Below are positions 14,742 through 23,636 of a stretch of DNA of 61,211 nucleotides, in pieces (positions within the stretch are counted from its first letter, which is position 1; each line of letters starts with the position of its first letter). The stretch is from Hymenobacter mellowenesis (lineage in GTDB: Bacteria; Bacteroidota; Bacteroidia; Cytophagales; Hymenobacteraceae): NCBI RefSeq assembly GCF_030581005.1, contig NZ_JAUQSX010000021.1, positions 1 to 61,211 of the forward strand. The letters run 5' to 3'. The position numbers and the translations under genes are program-made. Below the pieces are notes generated by a model. That model did not search any database. It was not told where the DNA came from and saw only the letters and a program-made list of their open reading frames with translations.

Positions 14742-17084
14742 TTAGAAGCTGAAATTATAGGTGGCCGAGGGGATGAATTTGAACAGGGCCGTTTGCACGG
14801 CGCGGGTGCGGCTGGGGTCGTTGGGGTCGGCCTCGAAGCGGATGCTGTAGGCGTTTTCGCGGCCCAGGGCGTTGTACACCGAGAACGTCCAGCTGCTGTG
14901 GAAGCGGTGGCCTTCCTGGTGCGGCTTCTCGTAGGTGGCGCCTAGGTCGAGGCGCTGGTAGAAGGGCATGCGGTCGGCGTTGCGTTTGCCGAAGTAACTC
15001 ACTAATTGGTTGCCAATCTGGTATTTGCCTACGGGGAAAGTCACGGCGTTGCCGGTGCTCGTCACGAAGGTGCCCGAGAAGCTCCACTTCGGGTTGAACT
15101 GGTAGATGGCCACCACCGAAAGGTCGTGGGTGCGGTCCTGGCGCGAGGGGAAGTAGGCGCCTTGGTTGATTTCGGTGAACTTGCGCTCCGAGCGGCTCAG
15201 CGTGTAGCCCAGCCAGCCGGTGAGGCGCCCTACGTCCTTGCGCACCAGAAACTCGATGCCGTAAGCCCGGCCGGTGCCGTAGAGCAGGCTGGCTTCCACG
15301 TCGAAATTACCCTGCAGTTGGGTGCCGTCGCGGTAGTCGAGCTGGTTTTGCAGGGCCTTGTAGTAGGTTTCTACCGTCATCGAATACTCCTTTTTCGGGC
15401 CCAGCGTGCGGTAGTAGCCGGCCGACACCTGGTCGGCCACCTCGGGCTTCACGTTGAAGCTGGTGGGGATGTAGAGGTCGGTGGGCGAGGAGGCGTTGGC
15501 GTTGCTGAGCAGGTGCAGGTTTTGCACGTTGCGGGCGTAACTGGCCTTCACCGAGCTGGCCTCGTTCAGCTGCAGGCTGGCGGCAAAGCGCGGCTCCAGC
15601 TTCACGTAGGTTTTCAGGAATTTATTGCAGGCGTAGTCGGTGGCGGCCAGCACGTTGCCGGCTGCGTCGTAGCTCGAATACGTGCCCGGTCCCAGCAGAC
15701 TAAAGCCCGATAGCCGCAGGCCGGTGGTGAAATTGAGGCGCGGCGCGGCTTGCCAGTCGTGCGAAACATACGCGGCCGTTTCCAGCGAATAATTGGTTTT
15801 GTCGGCCGTGGCGTTAATGCCCGAGGAGGCATCGGCCGTGACGTGGCCCGGCGTGATGGTGTGGTAGATGGCCTGCCCGCCAAAGCGCAGGGTCTGGGCT
15901 GAGCTAGGGTAAAATTCAAAGTCCTGCTTCAGGTTCCAGTCCTGAATTTTGGAATCGATGCTAAAATTCCGGTCGTTCGAGGAAATCTTAATCTGGTAGT
16001 CGTACTTGCTGAAAATCAGCGAGGTGTTGGAGAAAATGCGGTCCGTGAACAGGTGGTTCCAGCGCAGCGTGCCCGTCTGGTTGCCATAGGTCTGGCCGAA
16101 GGTGTTGCTGAAGCCCAGCGCGTCGCGCCCCAGGTAGCCCGAGAAAAACACGCGGTTGCGCTCGTTCAGCACGTAGTTGGCCTTGGCGTTGAGGTCGTAG
16201 AAATACAGGCTCGACTGGCGCGTGGTGGGATTGGAGGATAATTTGAGGAAAATGTCGGCGTAGGTGCGCCGGGCCGTGACGAGGAACGAGCCCTTGTCCT
16301 TGACAATGGGCCCTTCCAGCGCGAGGCGCGAGGCAATGAGCCCGATGCCGCCGCTGCCGTGCAGCTGCTGGTTGTTGCCATCTTTCATCTTGATGTCGAC
16401 CACCGACGACAGCCGCCCGCCGTACTGCGCCGGCATCCCGCCCTTATACACGGTCAGGTCTTTGATGGCGTCGGAGTTGAACGTCGAGAAAAAGCCTAGT
16501 AAGTGCGAGGCGTTATATACCGTTGCTTCGTCCAGCAAAATCAGGTTCTGGTCCACTGCGCCGCCGCGTACCGTGAAGCCGCTGCTGCCCTCGCCGGCGC
16601 TTTTGATGCCCGGTAGCAAGGTCAGGGTTTTGATGACGTCTTTCTCGCCAAACAGCACCGGTACCTTAGCAATCTGTTTCAAGTCAATGGTTTCGACGCC
16701 CATCTGGGCCTTGCTAATGCCGGCATCGGTGCTGCGGGCCGTCACCAATACTTCGGTCAGTTCGCTGCCGCCGGGGACCAGCTTGAAGTCGAGCCGCTGG
16801 CTGGCCGTGGTCGTCACGCTGCGCTTTTGAGTGGCAAATCCGACAAAACTGACTTCCACCGTATAGGTGCCCGACGGCACCGTGAGCGTGAAAAAACCGT
16901 AGGCATTGGCCCCGGTGCCTACGCCGGAAAGCTCCACTATCCGAATGGTGGCGCCGCTCAGGTTTTCGCCCGACGAAGCATCTTTCACGGTCCCGCTGAG
17001 CGTGATGCGGCTTTGGGCCCAGGCCGGCCCGCTCGCCAGGAGCAGTAGCAGGCACAAGCCCAGCAAAGAAAAACGTAGGGGCAT
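14742..17084 (-). CDS. TonB-dependent receptor with carboxypeptidase-like regulatory domain
   Basis: The 780-residue outer membrane receptor has a signal peptide (residues 1-23, LLLLLASGPAWA), a CarboxypepD_reg-like domain (about 27-105), a plug domain (about 115-220, including FTVRGGAVDQNLILLDEATV around the plug core) and a 22-strand barrel ending in the aromatic-terminated ...ATYNFSF. Such receptors import bulky ligands using energy from TonB-ExbBD. I start at the ATG at 17084, since the longer frame adds 41 residues before a good signal peptide. Paired with the DUF4249 lipoprotein; the substrate cannot be read from sequence. Confidence 0.9.
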   Translation of the reverse strand: MPLRFSLLGLCLLLLLASGPAWAQSRITLSGTVKDASSGENLSGATIRIVELSGVGTGANAYGFFTLTVPSGTYTVEVSFVGFATQKRSVTTTASQRLDFKLVPGGSELTEVLVTARSTDAGISKAQMGVETIDLKQIAKVPVLFGEKDVIKTLTLLPGIKSAGEGSSGFTVRGGAVDQNLILLDEATVYNASHLLGFFSTFNSDAIKDLTVYKGGMPAQYGGRLSSVVDIKMKDGNNQQLHGSGGIGLIASRLALEGPIVKDKGSFLVTARRTYADIFLKLSSNPTTRQSSLYFYDLNAKANYVLNERNRVFFSGYLGRDALGFSNTFGQTYGNQTGTLRWNHLFTDRIFSNTSLIFSKYDYQIKISSNDRNFSIDSKIQDWNLKQDFEFYPSSAQTLRFGGQAIYHTITPGHVTADASSGINATADKTNYSLETAAYVSHDWQAAPRLNFTTGLRLSGFSLLGPGTYSSYDAAGNVLAATDYACNKFLKTYVKLEPRFAASLQLNEASSVKASYARNVQNLHLLSNANASSPTDLYIPTSFNVKPEVADQVSAGYYRTLGPKKEYSMTVETYYKALQNQLDYRDGTQLQGNFDVEASLLYGTGRAYGIEFLVRKDVGRLTGWLGYTLSRSERKFTEINQGAYFPSRQDRTHDLSVVAIYQFNPKWSFSGTFVTSTGNAVTFPVGKYQIGNQLVSYFGKRNADRMPFYQRLDLGATYEKPHQEGHRFHSSWTFSVYNALGRENAYSIRFEADPNDPSRTRAVQTALFKFIPSATYNFSF

Positions 17085-17231
17085 AGCAGCGAGCGCAGTT
17101 GGTTGGAAAGGCGAAATTACCGCCGGCCTGCTGAGCCGGGCCCACTTTTCTGCCAATTCCCGGTTTATTCCACCCACAAGGCTCAATTCTACGGGCGGTT
17201 TCTGCAAATGCGAACGGCTGGCGGCAAAAGC

Positions 17232-18488
17232 CTATTTCAGCTTATCCAGCGCGGCCTTTAGGCGGGGCAGGGAGGCCAGAATGGACTCCACCGTTTCGGC
17301 GCCCACAGAGGCGCGGAACCACGGCTCCGTGGCCGGCGAGCCGAAAGCGGAGAAAGGCACCAGGGCCAGCTGGGCTTCGGAAATGAGGTAGGAGGTGAGC
17401 TCGGCGGTGGTGCTGAGCACGGTGCCATCGGGGGCGGTGCGGCCCAGCACGTCGATTTGGGCGGTCAGGTAGATGGCCCCGGCCGGGGCCACGGCATCCA
17501 CAGGATAGCCTTCGCTCTTCAGAGCTTTCAGGCCGTCGAAAAGGGCGGTGAGGGAGGTTTGCAGGCGGCCCTTGATGCTGCCCAGAAATTCATCGACGGC
17601 GGCGGTCTGGGGCAGGAATTTGCCGGTGGCCACCTGCTCAGCCTTGGGCGCCCACGCCCCGACGTGGCCCAGAATGGACTTCATCTTCTCGATGATGGCT
17701 GTCGGGCCGAAGCCGTAGCCAACGCGCACGCCGGTGGCGGCGAAGCACTTCGACGTGCCATCGATATAAACGACGTAGTCGCGCAGCTCGGGGCGCAAAC
17801 TCACAGGGTCGTAGTGCTGGGCCGCGCCGAAGGTGAGGAGCCAATAAATCTGGTCGTAGAGCACGTAGAGCGGCTTCTCGTCGGGGCTGCGGCGCTTATT
17901 TTCGGCAATCACCAAATCGCAGATTTCCGCTAGGCCTTCTTTGGTGAAGACCGTGCCGGTGGGGTTCAGCGGCGAGCACAATGCCAGCAGCGTGGCGCCC
18001 GCTACGTGCGGAGCTAGGTCGGCGGCGGTGGGCATGAAGTTGTTTTCCGGGCTGGTGGGCACGGCTACCGGCGTGGCGCCCACTAGGTGGCAGTAGTGGT
18101 TGTTGTTCCAGCTGGGCAGCGGGAAAATGGCGCGGTCGCCTTCGTCGAGCAGGGCCCGGTAGGTGGCGTAGATGAGCGGGCGCGAGCCGCCGGCAATTAG
18201 GATATCGTTGGGGTTGTAGTCGAGGCCCTGGCGGTCTTTCAGGAAGGCCGACACGCTGTTGCGCAGCTCGCCCATGCCGGCCGCGGGCGGGTAGTTGGTC
18301 TGGCCGGCCTGATAAGCTTCGATGATGCCGCTGGTGAGGCCGGCCGGAATCGGGAAGATTTTAGAGTCGAAATCGCCGATGGTCAGGTTGCAGATGTTGG
18401 CGCCCTGGCGCACCTGCTCGCTTACCTGGTTGCCAATTCGAATGATTTCGGAGCCGATAAGTCCGGCTGCCATCTTGGATACTTGCAT
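17232..18488 (-). CDS. Pyridoxal phosphate-dependent aminotransferase, class I/II
   Basis: The 418-residue fold-type I aminotransferase resembles aspartate aminotransferases. SPLNPTGT, the cofactor-contacting loop, is at residues 172-179, and the Schiff-base lysine is K247 in IDGTSKCF. RVGYG follows shortly after, as expected for the family. The start at 18488 (MQVSKMAAGLIGSEI) fits the usual length; nine extra upstream codons are possible. Amino donor and acceptor are not predictable. It stands alone between the TonB receptor and hairpin repeat copy 2. Confidence 0.88.
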   Translation of the reverse strand: MQVSKMAAGLIGSEIIRIGNQVSEQVRQGANICNLTIGDFDSKIFPIPAGLTSGIIEAYQAGQTNYPPAAGMGELRNSVSAFLKDRQGLDYNPNDILIAGGSRPLIYATYRALLDEGDRAIFPLPSWNNNHYCHLVGATPVAVPTSPENNFMPTAADLAPHVAGATLLALCSPLNPTGTVFTKEGLAEICDLVIAENKRRSPDEKPLYVLYDQIYWLLTFGAAQHYDPVSLRPELRDYVVYIDGTSKCFAATGVRVGYGFGPTAIIEKMKSILGHVGAWAPKAEQVATGKFLPQTAAVDEFLGSIKGRLQTSLTALFDGLKALKSEGYPVDAVAPAGAIYLTAQIDVLGRTAPDGTVLSTTAELTSYLISEAQLALVPFSAFGSPATEPWFRASVGAETVESILASLPRLKAALDKLK

Positions 18489-18580
18489 GAGGAAAAACGG
18501 GAAACGTAAGGCCACAACGGCCTGCGAAGGTAGCCCACGCTGCGCTTAATGAGGAATGAGTGGTGTGCTCGGTAACCCAA

Positions 18581-18678
18581 AACGTCGTGTCGAGCTTGCC
18601 GAGACATCTCGCTCGGGGCAGTAACCAAATTGATTGGTGACAGCACGCGAGATGTCTCGGCAAGCTCGACATGACGTT
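18581..18678. repeat. Hairpin repeat element, copy 2
   Basis: Arms of 32 nt (18581-18612 and 18647-18678) with one mismatch. The inner sequence differs from copy 1 (GTCGAGCTTGCCGAGACATCTCGC) but both arms differ together. Confidence 0.9.
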
Positions 18679-18686
18679 TCTTCTAC

Positions 18687-21149
18687 TCACTGCCCGTTAG
18701 CGCGGCGCAGCTCTTCTTCGGCCCCGGCGGCCCGTTTGCGCGCCGCCGCCACCTTGCTGCTGCCGAATCGGTAGGTGAAGGCGGCCGTGGCCACCTGGGT
18801 ATCCTGGCGCAGCCGGAAGCTTTCCGTAAAGCTGTCGTAGGTGGAGGTGGAGCGGATGGGCGCAGTGTAGAGTACGTCGGCCACATTCAGGCGCAGGGTG
18901 GCCTGCTTGGCCCAGAAGCTGCGCTGCACCCCCACCAGCAGCTGGCCACGCGGCTGCACATGCTCAAAACCCCAGATTTCGCCCGACTGAAACGTCCCGT
19001 TCAGTTCACCCAACCAGCCGTGGGGCAGGCTGAACGTGTTGCTGGCCGTGAGGAGGCAGGCCGGCTGCCGGCGGTCGAGCGCCGTGCCCGCCAGATTGCC
19101 GCGAAACCGGGAATAATAGAACACCCCGTTGGCATAGAGCGTCCACCATTTGGCCGGCTCCAATGGAGCCGTGAGGGTGAGGGCGTAGTAGTCCTGGGTG
19201 GTCAGGTTTACGTCGCGGTTCACCACCAGGCGCCCGCCGTCGGGGGCAGGCTGCACCACCGTCACGATGGGCTTGTCGGTTTGGGCATAGCTCAAAGCCG
19301 TGCTGAATTTCTGCTTGTAGGTGTGCGTCAGCTCAACGTTGTAGCTGGTCTGGGCTACCAAATCGGGGTTGCCGGCGCGGTAGGAGGTGGCATCGAAGTA
19401 TGACCGCAACGGGTTGAGCTGGCCGTAGTTGGGCCGGTCGATGCGGCGGCCGGCGGCCAGCGCCAGGCTGTGCTGCGCGTTGAGCACGCGCTGCACCGAC
19501 GCCGACGGAAACAACTGCAAGTAGTTCCGTTCGCGCGGCAGCTCACCGCCCTGCTCGGTGCGAATGTTCGCCATCTCGGCCCGGAGCCCGACCTGGAAAG
19601 TGGTTTTGGAAGCCGTGCCCTGTAGGTTGGCATACGCCGCCGACACTTTCTCGAAGTAGTTGAAATGACTGGAAATCGAAGGATTATAAGCCCCGTTATT
19701 CAGGAAGACCACATCGTTGCGCGAAGTCACGCTGGTGGCTTTCGCGCCGGTTTCAAGGCGGGCCCGGTGGGGCAGGGGCCGGCTGAAATCCACCTTCACG
19801 GCCCCAATCTGCAATTCGCTGAGCTGGTCGCCGGTGAGCAGGGGCGAAGCCGCTGCCGGGTACTGATAAAATGTGTTCAGGACCAGCAGGCGGGTGGTGT
19901 TGTAGCGAGCTATATCCGCATCGGCCGTGAGGGCCGCCGCCGTGGACGAGTCGGCAAACGTGTGGCGGAAATTGAGGTTGGCGCTGCCGCTGGGCCGCCA
20001 GATGTCCTGCAGCGTGCGGGAGCTGTTGCGGCTGCTTGGGGCGCCCCAGGCGTCGTTAAACTGGGTCTGGCTGGTGTTGACGGTATTGGTTTGGCTGAGC
20101 AGCGTGGTCAGCGACACGCCCAGCAACGACGCCTTAGTCAGGTTGATATCGGTGCCGACCTTGGCGCTGTGCGATTCCAGGTCCAGCAGCCGCTTACCCG
20201 CAATGATGCCGCTCAGGGCCGGCAGCGCGCCATCGGCCGCAAATTGCCGGTCGAACTCCTGGCGGGCAAAATCGCGCCGGTTGACGTAGGTATAGGTGCC
20301 GTAAAAATTGACTTTTTTGCGGCGGTGGTTGAGGGAAAGGCCCGTGGTGAACTTGCCGTATTCGCCGCGGCCGTAACTGAGGTTGGCGCTGCCGTTGGTG
20401 CCCAGGCGCTGGTCTTTCTTGAGGTTGAGGGCGATGACGCCCGCGCCGCCCTGCGCATCAAACTGCGCCGAAGGATTGGTAATCAGCTCGATGCTTTGCA
20501 GCTGCTCGGCGGGCAGGGCGCGCAGGTAGCTGGCCAGCTCCTCGCCCGTCAGGGGCACGCGCTTGCCATCTACCAGCAGCAGCAGTCCCTGGCGGCCGCG
20601 CAGCCCCAGGTTGTTGGCGGCATCCAGAGTCACGCCCGGCGCGCGGCCCAGCACATCCAGCGTGGTGGCCCCGGCCGAGAGCGGGCTGTCGGCTACGTTC
20701 ACCACCGTGCGGTCGGTTAAGCGTTCAAACAACGGTTTGCGGGCCGTCACGGTTACTTCCTTTAGGGCCGTGGCCTGGCTGGTAGCCAGCGTGATGGACG
20801 GTAGCGCAACCCCCGCGCTGGTGAGCTCAAACACCGGACCCCAATACCGCACAAAGCCCACCTGACTTACCGACACCAGGTAGCGCCGGCCGCCGGCCGC
20901 TTCGAGCCGAAAAGCCCCTTTTTCGTCGCTGAAGTTCGTCTTCACCGCCACCGAATCGGTGGCCCGGTGCAGCGTCACGGTTGCAAACTCAAGCGGGAGG
21001 CCCGCTGGCGCCAGCACTGTGCCGCTCACCGCGGGCAGGCTTTGGGCCGATAGTGCCATCGGGGATGACAGCGCCAGGAGCCCGCAAACCGCCCAGCGGC
21101 CCGGAATGACGACTACAGAATGCAGCCAGGCTGGCAAAAAAAGCGGCAT
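18687..21149 (-). CDS. Outer membrane beta-barrel protein, TonB-receptor-like
   Basis: The 820-residue outer membrane protein has a signal peptide ending near residue 36 (SSPMALSAQ), a carboxypeptidase-regulatory-like beta sandwich (about 38-125), a plug-like region (about 130-230, with GLRGRQGLLLLVDGKRVPL) and a barrel of the outer membrane beta-barrel family 3 type. The C-terminus extends past the barrel in a basic, alanine-rich tail (AARKRAAGAEEELRRANGQ), unlike the classic terminal aromatic residue. It may be involved in import or adhesion; no lipoprotein partner is adjacent. Confidence 0.85.
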   Translation of the reverse strand: MPLFLPAWLHSVVVIPGRWAVCGLLALSSPMALSAQSLPAVSGTVLAPAGLPLEFATVTLHRATDSVAVKTNFSDEKGAFRLEAAGGRRYLVSVSQVGFVRYWGPVFELTSAGVALPSITLATSQATALKEVTVTARKPLFERLTDRTVVNVADSPLSAGATTLDVLGRAPGVTLDAANNLGLRGRQGLLLLVDGKRVPLTGEELASYLRALPAEQLQSIELITNPSAQFDAQGGAGVIALNLKKDQRLGTNGSANLSYGRGEYGKFTTGLSLNHRRKKVNFYGTYTYVNRRDFARQEFDRQFAADGALPALSGIIAGKRLLDLESHSAKVGTDINLTKASLLGVSLTTLLSQTNTVNTSQTQFNDAWGAPSSRNSSRTLQDIWRPSGSANLNFRHTFADSSTAAALTADADIARYNTTRLLVLNTFYQYPAAASPLLTGDQLSELQIGAVKVDFSRPLPHRARLETGAKATSVTSRNDVVFLNNGAYNPSISSHFNYFEKVSAAYANLQGTASKTTFQVGLRAEMANIRTEQGGELPRERNYLQLFPSASVQRVLNAQHSLALAAGRRIDRPNYGQLNPLRSYFDATSYRAGNPDLVAQTSYNVELTHTYKQKFSTALSYAQTDKPIVTVVQPAPDGGRLVVNRDVNLTTQDYYALTLTAPLEPAKWWTLYANGVFYYSRFRGNLAGTALDRRQPACLLTASNTFSLPHGWLGELNGTFQSGEIWGFEHVQPRGQLLVGVQRSFWAKQATLRLNVADVLYTAPIRSTSTYDSFTESFRLRQDTQVATAAFTYRFGSSKVAAARKRAAGAEEELRRANGQ

Positions 21150-21317
21150 ACGAAGAAATGGGGTAGATGCAGGAAGGAATGCAGGTAGCTCGGGCAGCCG
21201 TCAAAAGAAGCGCTACTCTCTTTTAGCTGACCACTTTATGACGGGCTGTAAAGTGTAAAGGTGTGAGTTTCGCCCCGATTATCCAAGAACGAGCAGTGGC
21301 GTCCGGCTTGCCGCCGG

Positions 21318-21325
21318 TAAATTTG
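21318..21325 (+). promoter_or_regulatory. Promoter -7 box TAAATTTG next to the tsaE start
   Basis: An exact TAnnTTTG match ends 4 nt before the tsaE ATG at 21330, predicting a transcript that begins at or within a few bases of the start codon. Confidence 0.45.
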
Positions 21326-21329
21326 CCTT

Positions 21330-21767
21330 ATGCTACCCCAAACCATTGCCATACCCACCCTGGCCGCACTGCCCATTGCCGCCGAGGCACTCCACGCTGC
21401 CATTGCCGAGGCCGGCTGCTCCGTGGTGGCCTTCGAAGGCGAGATGGGCGCGGGCAAAACCACGCTCATCCGGGCGCTGGCGGCCACGCTCGGCGTCACG
21501 GACGATGTGAGCAGCCCCACCTTCGCGCTGGTAAACGAATACCGCGACGGCCGCCAGCAGCCCGTGTACCACTTCGATTTTTACCGCATCAATTCCATCG
21601 CAGAAGCTGAACAAATGGGCGCCTCAGAGTACCTCGATTCGGGGTATCTTTGCCTGGTGGAGTGGCCGGCCCGTGTGGCCGATTTATTGCCCACGCCCCG
21701 GCTGGAAACGCGGCTGACAGTGCTGGACGATGAAAGCCGGAAAATGGAGTTACGGATTATTAATTAA
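21330..21767 (+). CDS. tsaE: tRNA threonylcarbamoyladenosine synthesis ATPase
   Basis: The 145-residue P-loop ATPase works with TsaB and TsaD in forming N6-threonylcarbamoyladenosine at position 37 of ANN-decoding tRNAs. Walker A is GEMGAGKTT (residues 37-45), followed by the switch-like SSPTF (62-66) and HFDFYRI (81-87), the family hallmarks; VEWPARV (110-116) is also typical. TsaB and TsaD genes are not in the window. It is followed by hairpin copy 3, a period-7 AT array and then alanine dehydrogenase. Confidence 0.94.
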   Translation: MLPQTIAIPTLAALPIAAEALHAAIAEAGCSVVAFEGEMGAGKTTLIRALAATLGVTDDVSSPTFALVNEYRDGRQQPVYHFDFYRINSIAEAEQMGASEYLDSGYLCLVEWPARVADLLPTPRLETRLTVLDDESRKMELRIIN

Positions 21768-21785
21768 TGCTTGAACAACTACAGA

Positions 21786-21904
21786 ACGTCATGCTCATCT
21801 GGCGTCCGCGCAGCCGAAGCATCTTTGTCCGCTTCGTTGATTCGATTGAATTAGTTGCGCGATAGAGATGCTTCGACTGCGCGGACGCCAGATGAGCATG
21901 ACGT
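21786..21904. repeat. Hairpin repeat element, copy 3 (enlarged arms)
   Basis: Arms of 39 nt (21786-21824 and 21866-21904) with one mismatch. Both arms carry the same extra segment (CATCTGGCGTCCGCGC and its complement) where other copies have CTGAGCGC, showing that the arms change together. Confidence 0.92.
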
Positions 21905-21915
21905 ACTAATTCTAC

Positions 21916-21967
21916 TTAATTATTAATTAGTCGAATCATTTATAATTATTAATTCATAATTTATAAT
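21916..21967. repeat. AT-rich period-7 array before ald
   Basis: Two TTAATTA heptamers (21916-21929) are followed by TTATAAT, TATTAAT, TCATAAT and TTATAAT (21940-21967). The 7-bp step is kept although the units vary. It ends 8 nt before the ald start codon. Confidence 0.6.
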
Positions 21968-21975
21968 TTCCCAAA

Positions 21976-23202
21976 ATGCCCGAACAGCTGCCCTCCGGTT
22001 TTGAGTCTTTGGCCACGAGCCGCGCCTATTTCACCCAGGAATCGATGCTGGCCGTGGAGACGCGCAAGCGCAAGCTGTTTATCGGCCTGCCGCGCGAAAC
22101 CTCGCTCCAGGAAAATCGGCTGGGCCTCACGCCCGAAGCCGTGCAACACCTCGTATCGGCGGGCCACGAAGTGGTGATGGAAGCCGGCGCGGGCGAGCCC
22201 AGCAAGTACGCCGACCATGCCTATTCCGAGGCCGGCGCCCAGATTGCCTACTCCACCGAGGAGGTGTTCAAGGCCGATATTCTGCTGAAAGTGGCGCCGC
22301 CCACGCTGGAGGAAATTGAGATGCTGCACGCGGGCCAGACGCTCATTTCAGCTCTGCAAATGGGCTCGATGACGCCGGAATACATCGCGGCGCTCTCGCG
22401 CAAGAAAATTAATGCCATCGGCTTCGAGCTGATGAAGGACCCCAGCGGCGCCCGCCCCGTGGTGCGCGCCATGAGCGAAATCGCCGGCTCGACGGTGATG
22501 CTGATTGCGGCCGAGTACCTGGCCCGCTCCAACGAGGGCAAGGGTATTATTCTGGGCGGTATCACGGGAGTGCCGCCGTCGCAGGTGGTCATCCTCGGGG
22601 CCGGCACGGTGGCCGAGTACGCCGCCCGCGCCGCCACCGGCCTCGGCGCCGAGGTGAAGGTGTTCGACAACCACCTCTACAAGCTGCGCCGCCTCAAGCA
22701 CAACCTGGGCATGCAACTCTACACCAGTACCTTGGATACGTTTGCCCTGAGCCAGCAAATCCGGCGGGCCGACGTCGTCATCGGCGCGCTGGCGGTGGAG
22801 GATGGCCGCATTCCGTTCATGGTGCCCGAGGAAATGGTGGCCAGCATGTCGCCCGGCTCCATCGTCATCGACGTGAGCATCGACCAGGGCGGCTGCTTCG
22901 AAACCAGCGAGATGACCAGCCACAGCAACCCGGTTTTCCGCAAGTACGACGTCATCCACTACTGCGTGCCCAACATTGCCTCGCGCGTGCCCCGCACCGC
23001 CACCAATGCGTTGAGCAACATATTCACGCCCATCCTGCAGGAAATTAGCCAGCACGGCGGCATCAACGAAGTGCTGTTCACCAACGAGCATTTCCGCAGC
23101 GGCGTCTACATCTACCGCGGCTCGCTGACCAATTCGATGATTGCGAAGAAGTTTAATTTGCGGTACAAGGAATTGGGGCTGCTGATTGCGGTGCGGAATT
23201 GA
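21976..23202 (+). CDS. ald: Alanine dehydrogenase
   Basis: The 408-residue cytoplasmic enzyme interconverts alanine and pyruvate plus ammonia using NAD(H). The substrate domain (about 30-165) includes LPRETSLQENRLGLTP, with the conserved R and K region; the Rossmann motif VILGAGTVAEYAARAATGLG is at about 198-217, and the C-terminal part contains HYCVPNIASRVPRTAT, typical of the family. A 30-residue N-terminal extension precedes the usual start, as in many Bacteroidota members. The immediate leader is an AT-rich period-7 array without a Shine-Dalgarno sequence. Confidence 0.92.
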   Translation: MPEQLPSGFESLATSRAYFTQESMLAVETRKRKLFIGLPRETSLQENRLGLTPEAVQHLVSAGHEVVMEAGAGEPSKYADHAYSEAGAQIAYSTEEVFKADILLKVAPPTLEEIEMLHAGQTLISALQMGSMTPEYIAALSRKKINAIGFELMKDPSGARPVVRAMSEIAGSTVMLIAAEYLARSNEGKGIILGGITGVPPSQVVILGAGTVAEYAARAATGLGAEVKVFDNHLYKLRRLKHNLGMQLYTSTLDTFALSQQIRRADVVIGALAVEDGRIPFMVPEEMVASMSPGSIVIDVSIDQGGCFETSEMTSHSNPVFRKYDVIHYCVPNIASRVPRTATNALSNIFTPILQEISQHGGINEVLFTNEHFRSGVYIYRGSLTNSMIAKKFNLRYKELGLLIAVRN

Positions 23203-23224
23203 GACTTCTAACGGGATTAATTAT

Positions 23225-23623
23225 ATGCGAATAATGCCTGTTGTTTTTGATTCTTTATTTGCAATTTCAATTATTGGGAAGTCAAAGGAGTTAGGTTGTA
23301 ATGAATTGCGTTCACATAGGGCAGTAATTATGATGTCCTATGTTATTGGGTTACTGCTATCCAGTTCCATGCTATTCATGATATCATGTTTTGTGAGCAT
23401 ACAACGGCTTAGCATTGGATTGTTCATCTTCTTGTTTGTTGTCTGTTTGGTTGGACCGTATTTTATAGTAAATAAAGTTTATATACAGTGTGAGAGGTAT
23501 TTAAAAGACGCCGTATTAACTAAGGCAATATTTTATTCCGATAAAAGAACATTGTTTTCACTTATTTATCTATTTGCTCATTTTTATTTCTTGTATATCG
23601 GGTTTCTTGCTGGAAAGAATTAA
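23225..23623 (+). CDS. Hypothetical AT-rich membrane protein
   Basis: The 132-residue protein has three or four hydrophobic segments (about residues 34-55, 60-82 and 108-128). I start at the ATG at 23225 because the longer frame overlaps the end of ald. Composition is very AT-rich against the GC-rich surroundings, as in the gene at 13459, though the two proteins show no visible similarity. No family is recognised, and expression is uncertain. It is convergent with the flavin reductase gene, whose stop lies 13 nt away. Confidence 0.45.
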   Translation: MRIMPVVFDSLFAISIIGKSKELGCNELRSHRAVIMMSYVIGLLLSSSMLFMISCFVSIQRLSIGLFIFLFVVCLVGPYFIVNKVYIQCERYLKDAVLTKAIFYSDKRTLFSLIYLFAHFYFLYIGFLAGKN

Positions 23624-23636
23624 CATACAATTTCTC

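Noticed and set aside
17085..17207. Longer N-terminus for the TonB-dependent receptor
   Set aside because: It would place 41 polar residues ahead of a clean signal peptide, which is not expected for an exported protein.
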